Assembly (NCBI GenBank): GCA_022592445.1
Contig: JABYQR010000629.1
Coordinates: forward strand, 1-15,180
Direction of reading: 5' to 3'
DNA: 15,180 bases
Origin: Cytidiella melzeri
Lineage: Eukaryota; Basidiomycota; Agaricomycetes; Polyporales; Irpicaceae
Numbering within the stretch: position 1 is the stretch's first letter; the number at the start of each line of letters is the position of its first letter. Position numbers and translations under genes: made by a program. Shown here in pieces: positions 1 through 7,679 of this stretch. The notes under the pieces are model-generated. The model was not told the DNA's origin. It was given only the letters and a program-made list of their open reading frames with translations, and searched no databases.

Positions 1-105
1 GATGTCAAGCATGTCCTTGAGTGCCGCAATCTTAGCATCCTTCTCATTGGATGCGTCTTGCTTCGTTGGGGTAGTGGTCAACGAGGTAGCGGCAACTTTT
101 GTCCC
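1..105 (-). CDS. pol: Start of Pol polyprotein, -1 frame relative to Gag, partial
   Basis: The frame -1 to Gag is open from just after a TAA at 106-108 to the window edge (35 codons). It reads through the Gag stop at 78-80, so Gag and this frame overlap by 28 nt. The peptide is Lys/Ala/Thr-rich (it begins GTKVAATSLTTTPTKQ) and has no recognisable domain yet; protease would be expected beyond the window. The arrangement fits programmed -1 frameshifting as used by many Ty3/gypsy elements. A run of four A (ACAAAAG at 96-102, minus strand) lies in the overlap but is not a canonical slippery heptamer. A chance open frame or a frameshift mutation are alternatives. Confidence 0.4.
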
Positions 106-1196
106 TTAGGGACACCTTGAAGTTGTTTCAGGCAAAAAGCCCCCCAATGACCGGTACCACCGCAGTGGTTGCAGACCGGGTCGTCTGGGTGCTTCAAGTC
201 CCTCTTTTTGTGGTTCTCGGATCCACAAACCGAGCAGCGCTTGCTCATCTCCTTCTTCCATTTCTGGAAGATCTCCTGCTTGCCCAGACCCGCAAAGAGC
301 AAGTCAAACAAGGCAGAGAAACAAGATGTGTCGATCTCCATGGCATTGGGATCTCGGTATGCTTGTTGGTGGGACTTGCCATGTCCCGACAAACTGTCCA
401 CCATGACCTTGCCCGTGCTGTTGCGGAGGTCGGCAAGCTGGGCATCAACCGCCTTGCACTGATCTTTGAGTGCGTCGTAGGTGGCGGCGCAAGTTTGGAA
501 GTACGAGACGCGTTGCAAGTACTTGGTGCTCAAGCTCGACTTGAGGCAATCGAAGAGGTCTTGCTGGCTCCAGCCAGTGCGAGGGGCCCAGGTCTCAAAC
601 TCAGAGATATGAGCGGCAAAGGTCCTATTGCCCTGCTTCATATTGGCAATCTTTGTCCTTGCCTCCATGACAGCGTCAATAGGCTCAAATTTGGCTTTGA
701 ATGCCTCGATGAATGTATCCCAGCTGTTGCCAAAAGCTGGTTTGCTGTTTGCTAGCTCCTCAATATGAGGGCGAGCCCAGTCGGCGGCGTCGTCTTGCAT
801 GAATGACAGAGCGCTGGTGATGAGTTTGTGAGGATCAAAGATCCTCGCGCCATTGTTGTCCAACCGGACCTGGCCTTGCGCGTCTTGCTGCAAGAACGCT
901 TTTCCTTGATTTTGTGCCCAGACTATGAACGCGTGACGGAAGAGCCTGGCTTCCGACAACGTTTTCCCCTTGAAGGAGACCGGCTTTTCAACAATGCTTC
1001 TCTCCCGAGAAGTATGCGTGGCAGCAGCAACTGCTGGCGTCTGTGCGGCGGCAAGTGCAGCCACCTGATTGGTAAGGTCAACCATTCTGTGGGTCAGGAC
1101 GCCAAGCATGTTTAAGATGTCTTGGGTGCTCAGGTTGGCAGCAGGGGCAGCAGGGGCAGCAGGGGCAGCGGTGGCGGTGGGCTGGTTGGGATCCAT
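78..1196 (-). CDS. gag: Retrotransposon Gag with zinc knuckle
   Basis: This 372-residue protein would form the virus-like particle of an LTR retrotransposon and bind its RNA. An Ala/Pro-rich N-terminus (APAAPAAP at 11-19) precedes a retrotransposon-gag core at about residues 127-235, with DWARPH and a later W..F..AF..KF pattern. Near the C-terminus, C342-x2-C345-x4-H350-x4-C355 is a canonical CCHC knuckle. A first copy at C321, C324, H329 has Leu where the last Cys should be, so it is degenerate or a CCHH-like variant. The ATG at 1196 is the first Met in the stretch free of stops, but the frame is open upstream to 1349 with no earlier Met. The stop at 78 lies inside the overlap with the -1 frame Pol. 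The reading frame itself is intact. Confidence 0.85.
   Translation of the reverse strand: MDPNQPTATAAPAAPAAPAANLSTQDILNMLGVLTHRMVDLTNQVAALAAAQTPAVAAATHTSRERSIVEKPVSFKGKTLSEARLFRHAFIVWAQNQGKAFLQQDAQGQVRLDNNGARIFDPHKLITSALSFMQDDAADWARPHIEELANSKPAFGNSWDTFIEAFKAKFEPIDAVMEARTKIANMKQGNRTFAAHISEFETWAPRTGWSQQDLFDCLKSSLSTKYLQRVSYFQTCAATYDALKDQCKAVDAQLADLRNSTGKVMVDSLSGHGKSHQQAYRDPNAMEIDTSCFSALFDLLFAGLGKQEIFQKWKKEMSKRCSVCGSENHKKRDLKHPDDPVCNHCGGTGHWGAFCLKQLQGVPKGQKLPLPR
1141..1167 (+). repeat. Three 9-nt tandem units in gag
   Basis: The unit GCAGGGGCA is repeated three times without error. On the minus strand it encodes the Ala-Ala-Pro repeats near the Gag N-terminus. It is a coding microsatellite and probably variable between copies. 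Confidence 0.8.
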
Positions 1197-1481
1197 GTCT
1201 TCTTTGGTGATAAGACAACAATTTTCTTCTGAGGGCAGTTGGTAGGTCTCTGTGTAATACTCGTGTTCAATGGCTTCAGTGGGGTCTAACTGATTTAATC
1301 GATTAGGGCACGGTTGGTTTTCACACTTGTAGAATGATCCTTCGTTGGCTCAAAAGTGGTCATCTGTGACCGAGATAGGATTGAAGAAATGGATACAATT
1401 ATTGCAAATCAAACATTCTGAAGACGTGGCAGGCAAAACTTCTGGACTATCTAATCTAGTCGAAGTAGCTATCTCTGTTAA
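1197..1481 (-). pseudogene. Broken coding stretch in the Gag frame with CxxC pattern
   Basis: The Gag frame stays open upstream of its ATG to a TAG at 1482-1484, interrupted only by a TGA at 1350-1352. The translation looks protein-like rather than random. It has CLICNNC, about 25 residues including the TGA, then YKCENQPCPN, and an acidic stretch (PTEAIEHEYYTETYQLPSEE) running straight into the Gag Met. The spacing CxxC-...-CxxxxC could be a zinc-binding site. It may be an N-terminal extension of Gag or the end of the upstream reading frame (1456-2223), which overlaps it in another frame. I recognise no family. That this was once coding is inference from composition only. Confidence 0.4.
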
Positions 1482-2223
1482 CTACGTTGAGCTGTGCAAG
1501 AACTTTGCTATATTTCTTGCGTAGCTGTTTAAACGAGATCTTTCCGATTGCTTTGCAACCCCAGTCCAGGAGTTGCCACTCGCAGTCTGCGGTGACTGGT
1601 GCAAGTTTGTCAAGTCAATTAAGGAAGCGGTTGACTTTATTGACGAGGTGAAGCAAGGCGCAACGGTGGTCGGGGTCTGCGCAATGGAGAAGTTCTTGAA
1701 GCTCTGTAAGAGCTTGTAGTCGGGTGCGGACAGCGGTGAGCTTAGGCTTGAAGATGCCTACAAGGTCAACCGGTGACAACTTTTTAAAGTCGAGGAGCAC
1801 CGGCTTTAGTGCTGCGGGAGCGGGAGTAGGTGCAGAGAGCTTGGCAAGCCACTCAGCAAGTGTGGGCTTGTGGACACGTTGCTCAGCTAAGGTGCAAGCA
1901 CATTCTTTGGCGATGCGTTCTCTGTATGCTCTGGCAGAAGCGCAAAGTTGTTGATTGTCCTCATACAAGGGGACAGTGAGAGTGATGCCTTTTACTGCCG
2001 GTTTCTTGGAGACATAGTCGGCAACAGCGACCAGGTCTTTGTCAGACCAGCGATGGGGTTGACCGCTTTTTCGCTTGGCAGTGAGAGCGTCAAGGAATGA
2101 AGTTGGAAGGCACCTCTTGAGCTGAGGCTCGTTGGTAGTAAGGTCCTTAGATAAACGGGTGCGCATGTCCTTAGGCACTGAACGACGCAGGGGTAGAAAC
2201 GGGCGACGTAAGTAGTAGCTCAA
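1456..2223 (-). pseudogene. Unrecognised reading frame upstream of gag, with internal TGA
   Basis: The frame is open from 2271 down to a TGA at 1615-1617. It then continues without a stop for 52 codons, in the same protein-like style (CEWQLLDWGCKAIGKISFK), to a TAG at 1456-1458. The first in-frame ATG is at 2166 (183 residues to the TGA); a TTG at 2223 is the upstream alternative. The product is basic, Leu/Lys-rich and soluble, with a Pro/Ala linker (SAPTPAPAALKP) and many Leu/Ala helices (TELQELLHCADPDHRCALLH). I cannot assign a domain. Position and strand suggest an extra 5' reading frame of the same LTR element, but it could be unrelated sequence. The Gag frame takes over in the +1 direction at 1456-1481. 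Confidence 0.4.
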
Positions 2224-2439
2224 CGGTATGGAGAGACCGGAGACGTACTCGTCAAACAGGAATAAACTTTTTTAAACGGTAGGAATGGGGGAACCCAGGG
2301 TTTCACAACAATCTTGACCTAATGACACGGAGACGGAGCTCGACGTGACAAACAGGGACACACTGTGGATGACGACGAGGAGGTGGTGGCAGGCGTGAAG
2401 CACAATGCGTTCACCAGCTATCAAACCGATTCAGAAATT

Positions 2440-2525
2440 TAGCTCAGTAAAGACCAAGTTAGTATTTGTACTACCAGCTATATAGTACAAGAGGGGGTAG
2501 TTTACCTAGCCCAGTAAAGACCAAG
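2440..2525 (+). repeat. Repeated 20-nt upstream motif in LTR fragment
   Basis: CTAGCCCAGTAAAGACCAAG occurs exactly at 2506-2525. A near copy with CTC for CCC lies at 2440-2458, 67 bp upstream. The same pair with the same spacing is in the other LTR. It lies upstream of the TATA box, so it is a candidate transcription-factor site of the LTR promoter (inference). Confidence 0.6.
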
Positions 2526-2562
2526 AGGTCGAGATGGGGGGCTAGGAGTGTACATGCAGCAG

Positions 2563-2570
2563 TATATATA
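2563..2570 (+). promoter_or_regulatory. TATA box of truncated LTR
   Basis: TATATATA sits in the middle of the LTR, about 90 bp after the repeated upstream motif, and is conserved in the second copy at 9980-9987. In LTR terms this would mark the U3 promoter, with transcription starting near 2595-2605. Confidence 0.6.
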
Positions 2571-2853
2571 GACTTCAGGGACCTGCGCACAGACCATGTT
2601 GAGGGCAGGCTTTGCAAGAAGCCGTGTGAACAAAGAACAAAAGAACTACCTAAAGGAGAACAATAGCTATTGTCTAGACCTTGCCAAGAACTCTACTCGT
2701 GAGAGAATCTATCTAAAAGGAGACCAACTATTGTATTCCATTCCCATACCTGTGAGAACATCCTTCCATAAAGAGAACAATAGGGAAAGAACAAAAGGAG
2801 TCCATGTGAATGGTATCTATCACGTCAAACCCTAGCTATGGGCTGAGCCATGT

Positions 2854-3538
2854 AAAGACCCTTGGACAGGTACCACCACCATCCCCTTGGTGACCTGGCG
2901 CTGGCCTCTACGTGGCCCAAGGGACTAGTAGCCGTCACAAACGGCGAAGCCAACAGCGCGGCACAAGGTAAGTATGCACTATGAACTACATAACGCTTTA
3001 TGGGTTTCGACAAAAGACCAGTCGAGCAGAGACAACTGCATATCGAGCGACGCTCTTAAAACCCCGAGCATAGCTACGAACACAGTACCAAGACAACATC
3101 TGGGACTGCCCACCGAGGAGTACCACGCGAGCTCATCATGGCAGATACCCATAGTCATGACCTCCGAAACACCGCTCGTTGCGTTCCATACCCCCCCCAC
3201 CGACTTCAACTTGACCAACACATCCGACCCCGACCGCTGAACCGGTGAAGTGTACACACCTCACTCCAACTCGTACCTATATCTTTCCTACAATATGCAC
3301 TCCGCTCAGACCTTGACCATGACTTACATACTGGTGACCACGCCATACGGCCATACACCTATCAAATAAATAACTTAGTTGATATATAAGTACCTAACAA
3401 CAATATTGTTACTGTAACTCCAGGGTTCAAACCTTATAGCCAATCTGTACAGTTCTCGGATAAACCCAACCACCGGATACCAAACAACACTCGCACGCAC
3501 ACCCTCACCCACCCACGAACTATAACAACGAACGTCAA
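2854..3538 (+). promoter_or_regulatory. Non-coding stretch: upstream/5' UTR region of the LINE
   Basis: No convincing gene is present; the open frames of 62-92 codons overlap each other on both strands and look random. A TATA-like GATATATAAG lies at 3381-3390, about 150 bp before the proposed ATG at 3539. The last 60 bp before that ATG are C/A-rich and almost free of G, as expected for a fungal 5' leader. The true 5' end of the LINE must lie in this interval but cannot be placed. A C8 run is near 3191. Confidence 0.35.
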
Positions 3539-3575
3539 ATGCCTCCGTCTAAGGGTGCTAAGATTTTGAAACAGG

Positions 3576-3624
3576 GTAATTAAATCAACCCAACCCTGAG
3601 GTCAACGCTAATAAAAATTAACAG
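3576..3624 (+). other. Candidate spliceosomal intron in ORF1a
   Basis: The donor is GTAATT after ...CAGG, the branch site CTAAT is at 3608-3612, and the acceptor is AACAG ending at 3624, 13 nt after the branch A. The 49-nt length is typical of fungal introns. It contains an in-frame TAA. Splicing links 12 codons plus one base to a frame that is open all the way into the 3759 reading frame. The total spliced length is a multiple of three. No transcript evidence is available. Confidence 0.55.
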
Positions 3625-4943
3625 AGGCGTCTGCAAAGACCAGCGCTCCGACGTCGCTCGCATCTGAGACGACGGGCCCGCCGTCTCCCTCGCCTGCGGA
3701 ACCCGCGGCCAAAACTCCGGCAAAAGCGCTGTCATCCGCACACGAACTCACAACGCCAATGACGCGCAGCAAATCCACTGCTCAGATCGACACTCCACAG
3801 GCTAGCGGCAGCAGCATCACGCTCGACACGCCCTTCTTGACTCAGTCCAACACAATTCCCACGACTTCCCCTTTTGACTACGACGACTTCAGAGCCATAA
3901 CGGGCAAGAAACGCAAGGAGCCCGCGACCGATGACCACGCCGACTTGCGCCCCTCCAAGGCTAAAGCGCCCGACAATGGCAACGCTGAGAACGCAGCGGC
4001 TGACGATTTCACTGAAGTCCTCATGTCACCTGCGACCTCCAAAGGGCCAGCTATCTGCACAGACAACTTTGCCGACTTCTACAAACAATGACTCCCCACA
4101 GCCGCACCGCACGCACTCCCTCACGCTCCACTGAAAGCGGAGGAGAAGGCCATGCTCTCGAAATTCATTACCCCAACACCACCTGGAGGCTTCCCGGAAG
4201 TCTTCGGGTCAAACCCGTTCTGGCACTTCGCCTTCTGGGCGAGCGATTCCGTCAAGAAAGCCATGTCCGAGCCTTCAATGGTCCTTATCCATCTATGGGG
4301 TATGACGATTACCCACGATGATGCACCGGATGCGCGCAAGAAGATCTTAGACAACATGGCAGTGCTCCTCCCACAGGAGGAAGAACCTAACATCTTCATT
4401 CCACGCATTGACGAAGACATCACAACGAACCCTAAAGGTCGCGCTCCCCAAGCGTTTCGCATATACAACATCTCAGAAGATTCACGTGACTTCTTGATCA
4501 CCCAACGCGTCTTCTCTCTCCACAACCCTCCTATCACTTTCTTCTCTTACAGACCTGGCTGGGAAATTCCTAAATTAATCGCCACTCTTGCGGGATATAC
4601 CACCGCAGAAATAGCAGCCCTACCAGCCATTCGCAAGATCGTTATCTCGAAGCTGAAAGGCAACAATGAAGTCACCGCATGCATCACGAACATGGTCCTC
4701 ACACACAAAGAATACAGACACCTCGACCATGCAGCCGCCATCGACAAAGCACTCAACACCATCCAACTCGGAATCCTCGAGATGAAGATTGCCCCGACCG
4801 TTCAAGAGAATAAGGTTTGCGTGTACCTCAACGCACCCACCGCAAATCCCGTCGACTGGCTGCACCTGCAGCGAATCATCAAATCCCTCGCCTACGTAGT
4901 CCACCTTAACGGTACAGGCGAAGCGTGGGAAATAGACATCGCG

Positions 4944-4985
4944 TGCACTGGATGCGGAGGAATGGATCATTGGAGAGGGCTCTGC
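4944..4985 (+). other. CCHC zinc knuckle of ORF1a
   Basis: The residues read C-TG-C-GGMD-H-WRGL-C, an exact C-x2-C-x4-H-x4-C knuckle, followed by PFKKVPQWNG. The ORF1b knuckle at 6915-6956 has the same spacing and is followed by PFQEIPEWNG. This is the strongest shared block between the two proteins. Confidence 0.9.
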
Positions 4986-5246
4986 CCCTTCAAGAAGGTC
5001 CCTCAGTGGAATGGCGCTCTCACAAAAAGCGAACGCGCATCTGCGGCTGCCCAATATGACCAAGACTGGGCCAACGATCCAACCCATAACGACTTGACCA
5101 ACTTCCCCTCTCCACGCGCACGCAGAGGCAGCAACAACAACTCTCGTGGACGAGGCGGCCCTCGTGGACGCAGCCGTGGGAAAGAGGGCCGCGGACGTGG
5201 AGGACGAGGAGGATCCTCATCTCAAAACGACGCATACGCATATTGA

Positions 5247-5882
5247 CCTGCCAAACCACGGTACATGGTCGACTCAAAGCACAGCACGTTCCACCACTTC
5301 GCCCGCCAGTCTTTCGCACTCGCATCGTTTGCCATCCACTTGGCCCCCAGTAACGTCATCGCATTGCACTCACATAACTTCGAATGGGTTAAACGCTCGC
5401 GAACAACGAGCCTAACAATTTGCACGGCACCCCTCCATTCCCTTTCCACTCGTGGCTCTAGCACCTAGCACTGAATAACTCGCATTATCACCCCCCCCCC
5501 CCTCCCGCATATTCACGCCCATCCCAAGACCTCTTCGCTTTGCCTTCACAGACATTGAGCCGTGTGTACTCCCCTCGGAATAGTCAACTGTATTTCGCAC
5601 GCCTCTACATTACACAAACTTTAGCACAAGAACTTCCTGACCCATTAGCACGTTTACTGTAGACTTTCTGCACGACGCGGTGGCTCGCCAGCCTCCTTCA
5701 CCCGTACTACTTAGCAAATGACCCCCCCGCCGCTCATCCCAACCTGTACCCTGTAAATCTCGCTTTGTATCGTACACAATTTAATCAGCCGCACAGGCCA
5801 TACTTTGCACCTACCAAAATGAGTGAGCAATCACCCCAAACACAACCTAACCAACACGGCATCAACCGAAGACGAGAACGGA
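5247..5882 (+). other. Spacer between ORF1a and ORF1b
   Basis: I see no gene here. There is a run of twelve C at 5491-5502. An ATG in excellent context (CCAAAATGAG) at 5819 lies in another frame from ORF1b. It opens a 62-codon upstream frame, or the ORF1b protein if a candidate 49-nt intron (GTGAGC at 5823, CTAAC at 5847-5851, AAG ending at 5871) is spliced. No poly(A) tract, target duplication or element end is visible between the two ORF1s. Confidence 0.4.
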
Positions 5883-7103
5883 ATGACGACCTCAACGAAC
5901 ACCATCTCTCTTTCCACGCTCACTGCATCACGCCAGCACGACTTAACACAATCCTTCCGAGCCTCAACTCTCAATTTCCACATGATTCGAGCAGACAATT
6001 TTGACAGATACTACTCCGACTGGCGCAGTATGCTACAAGGAAACCACAGTCAACAGTCCATCGACCAAGCGCGCCCGATGCCTCCGAGATCTCATACCGA
6101 TACTTCCTCAAGGACGTCCCCCCGCCCTGCGGACAACTCGCCCCCTCAGACTTACAAGATTTGGACTCCTACGCCTCCTCAAGGCTGGCCTTATGTTCAT
6201 ATCAACGACCCCCTAGGACGGCTGAGCTACCTTAGCCCGGCGGGTATCCTATCCGTACTCGACGACGACTCGGACCCTGTCCTAGCCTACATCTGGGACG
6301 TGAAGACGCAGGCTCAAAACTCTGACACCGCCGCTGAACTCCTCAAGAGCCTCTCGCAACTTCTCCTGCCCCACGAACGGCCTGCTGTACGAGCCATTCC
6401 AGCAAACTCACAATGCCATGGCATCGACATGATGTGCATCTCGAAACTATCCTCCGAAGCAAAATCTTTTTCACTAGAACAGACCGTCTTCTCGATGAGG
6501 ACTCCTCGCATCACCTTCTCCGTCTTCGAACCATTTCACTCCCACCAAACGTTCCTCACGATGTTCGCGGGCTACTCCGATGTCCGGGACAGGGCAGCTG
6601 TCCATCAGAATATTGTCAATGCCATCCTGACGACTCCATTCATGTCCGAACTCCTCGCAGAAGTAACCGACACCCACCCAAGCTACAGCAGCATACGCAC
6701 AGTCGAAGTGCTCCATGCTCTAGTTAGTACCGCCCAAACCACCATCCTCGACCTACGCACTCCAGCAGGCCGACGGGCCCCACGCGTCTGCCTGTACATG
6801 GACATACCCACTGAAGACGTTGACCTCTGGCGTCTCATTCACAACCAAATTAGGCTGCTCGATTTCATTGGACCAAACGGCAAACCCTGCAAATCCCACG
6901 ACCTCGACACCCCTTGCTCTGCATGTGGAGCGTTCGACCATCTCCGCACGATCTGCCCATTCCAGGAAATCCCGGAGTGGAACGGTACCAGCCTAACACG
7001 CCAACCGCCCTACCTGGACAAAGAGACGACAACGTCGAGTCGACCACGCAATAGGTTCACTCGCACCGACCATCAGGATCCCCCCGAACTCCTATCGCAT
7101 TAG
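5883..7103 (+). CDS. LINE ORF1b: second gag-like CCHC protein
   Basis: This is a putative RNA-binding Gag-like protein, intact, 406 residues from the first in-frame ATG at 5883. The frame is open back to 5823, just after a TGA, and could reach the ATG at 5819 through a candidate intron. The N-terminal quarter is Ser/Thr-rich and probably disordered. A core begins at WTPTPPQGWPYV and runs through VFSMRTPRITFSVF and CLYMDIPTEDVDLW. The CCHC knuckle is at 6915-6956, followed by PFQEIPEWNG. Unlike ORF1a it lacks an RGG tail and ends in a short Arg/Thr/Ser-rich segment. It is clearly homologous to ORF1a but far diverged. It lies 576 bp upstream of the ORF2 frame, the usual place of a LINE ORF1. 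Confidence 0.8.
   Translation: MTTSTNTISLSTLTASRQHDLTQSFRASTLNFHMIRADNFDRYYSDWRSMLQGNHSQQSIDQARPMPPRSHTDTSSRTSPRPADNSPPQTYKIWTPTPPQGWPYVHINDPLGRLSYLSPAGILSVLDDDSDPVLAYIWDVKTQAQNSDTAAELLKSLSQLLLPHERPAVRAIPANSQCHGIDMMCISKLSSEAKSFSLEQTVFSMRTPRITFSVFEPFHSHQTFLTMFAGYSDVRDRAAVHQNIVNAILTTPFMSELLAEVTDTHPSYSSIRTVEVLHALVSTAQTTILDLRTPAGRRAPRVCLYMDIPTEDVDLWRLIHNQIRLLDFIGPNGKPCKSHDLDTPCSACGAFDHLRTICPFQEIPEWNGTSLTRQPPYLDKETTTSSRPRNRFTRTDHQDPPELLSH
6915..6956 (+). other. CCHC zinc knuckle of ORF1b
   Basis: The residues read C-SA-C-GAFD-H-LRTI-C, C-x2-C-x4-H-x4-C. The knuckle is expected to bind zinc and the LINE RNA, by analogy with Gag and LINE ORF1 proteins. Confidence 0.9.
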
Positions 7104-7679
7104 GACCTTATGATGCACCAACTCGCACCACACCCGTCGCAAGCAACTAAACCAGACCCACGAGTAGGAACATTTTTTGACCGCGAGCTGTTCCCGTAGC
7201 ATAGACAAAATATCGAACGCATGACCACACCTGTGTCCATAGCATTCCAGCAAATTGTAAACTTTACAGTCCTCGACGACGAACGACATGTATACTTCAA
7301 TACACCCTTAATGTTCTTATATACTCCTTACTAAAGCGGGTGCCTCAACGTCTGTAATTGATTATTGCACCTGATTACTGGTACTGCGAGTCTGGCCAGC
7401 ACGGCAACTGGTCACGCAGTGCCCATACCACGACGAACAGGAGGCCGGAATGTCTCGTCTTCAAATGACCCGTTCGACCGAACCCCCTAGGCCCACATTT
7501 ACTGCTCGCACAGGAAAGCCCGGGGGAAGGGGTGATACTACTTAACGTATCGACATGGTGACCTATTTAGGTCTTGGACCAACCGTGGGCTGCAGCCCAG
7601 CCAAAGTCTCAAACTATCTGTATCCTAGAGCCGAACTGGGCTATAGATTAGCAGACATAAATCCACCCTGGAGTAGTAG
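7104..7679 (+). other. Spacer between ORF1b and ORF2
   Basis: I see no firm gene. From an ATG at 7555 a 49-codon frame (MVTYLGLGPTVGCSPAK...) runs to a TAG at 7702-7704 and overlaps the opening of ORF2 (7680) in a different frame. It may be a remnant of the ORF2 N-terminus or a leader frame used for coupling to ORF2, but nothing in it is recognisable. A G-rich CCCGGGGGAAGGGG lies at 7519-7532. Confidence 0.3.

Larger units (their letters stand above)
1..2322 (-). mobile_element. Ty3/gypsy-like LTR retrotransposon, 5' portion, degraded
   Basis: Read on the minus strand, this block holds a broken upstream coding region (2223 to 1197), an intact Gag with a CCHC zinc knuckle (1196 to 78) and the start of a -1-frame Pol (105 to 1) that leaves the window. 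No protease or reverse transcriptase is visible, so the Ty3/gypsy label rests on Gag type and the Gag/Pol overlap. No LTR or primer-binding site was found between Gag and 2322. Either the 5' LTR was lost at the junction with the LTR fragment starting at 2323, or it lies elsewhere. Two in-frame TGA codons and one frameshift upstream of Gag suggest an old inactive copy. Confidence 0.65.
2323..2853 (+). mobile_element. Truncated LTR (5' 531 bp), same family as the solo LTR at 9740
   Basis: From TGACACGGAGAC to CTGAGCCATGT this segment matches 9740-10270 nearly base for base over the same 531-bp length. Identity breaks off sharply at 2853, so the last 225 bp of the LTR and its CA end are missing. 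No target duplication of the left flank (CCTAA) is therefore testable. It has the family TATA box, the repeated 20-nt upstream motif and a shared 79-codon open frame. A deletion or a later insertion at 2853 explains the truncation. Confidence 0.85.
3539..5246 (+). pseudogene. LINE ORF1a: gag-like CCHC protein, one intron, one internal TGA
   Basis: It is a putative RNA-binding Gag-like protein of the LINE. Removing a 49-nt intron (3576-3624) joins the ATG at 3539 (context GTCAAATGC, A at -3) to one frame running to the TGA at 5244-5246, 552 codons. An in-frame TGA at 4089-4091 splits it. The N-terminal part is Pro/Ser/Ala-rich and disordered, with a basic KKRKEP patch. A conserved core starts at TPTPPGGFPEVF (about 4170). 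A CCHC knuckle, C-x2-C-x4-H-x4-C, lies at 4944-4985. The tail is RGG/RS-rich (5119-5215), typical of RNA binding. Without the intron, the part before the TGA would start at 3759, and the part after it at 4152. ORF1b is its paralogue: DNFADFYKQ, the TPTPP block, VFSLHNPPITF and CPFKKVPQWNG all have counterparts there. The TGA falls where ORF1b has Trp. Confidence 0.7.

Noticed and set aside
99..755. Plus-strand open frame of 218 codons
   Set aside because: It is antisense to Gag, which has the zinc knuckle and gag core on the minus strand.
2596..2835. 79-codon open frame shared by both LTR copies (also 10013-10252)
   Set aside because: It looks like a conserved small gene at first, but of nine differing codons eight change the amino acid. 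That is no sign of protein selection; it is simply LTR sequence.
2979..3257. Overlapping 88- and 92-codon open frames on opposite strands
   Set aside because: They have no domain and no start context, they overlap each other, and the sequence composition is that of a leader or spacer.
3423..3433. GGGTTCAAACC, like a tRNA T-loop or Pol III B box
   Set aside because: No cloverleaf can be drawn around it, the flanking stem does not pair and no A box lies upstream, so neither tRNA nor SINE is supported.
4620..5087. Minus-strand open frames of 155 and (4121-4537) 138 codons
   Set aside because: They are antisense to ORF1a, which has a zinc knuckle and a paralogue on the plus strand.
5222..5600. 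Several open frames of 62-89 codons on both strands of the ORF1a-ORF1b spacer
   Set aside because: They are low in complexity, mutually overlapping and without homology to each other or to the gag-like proteins.
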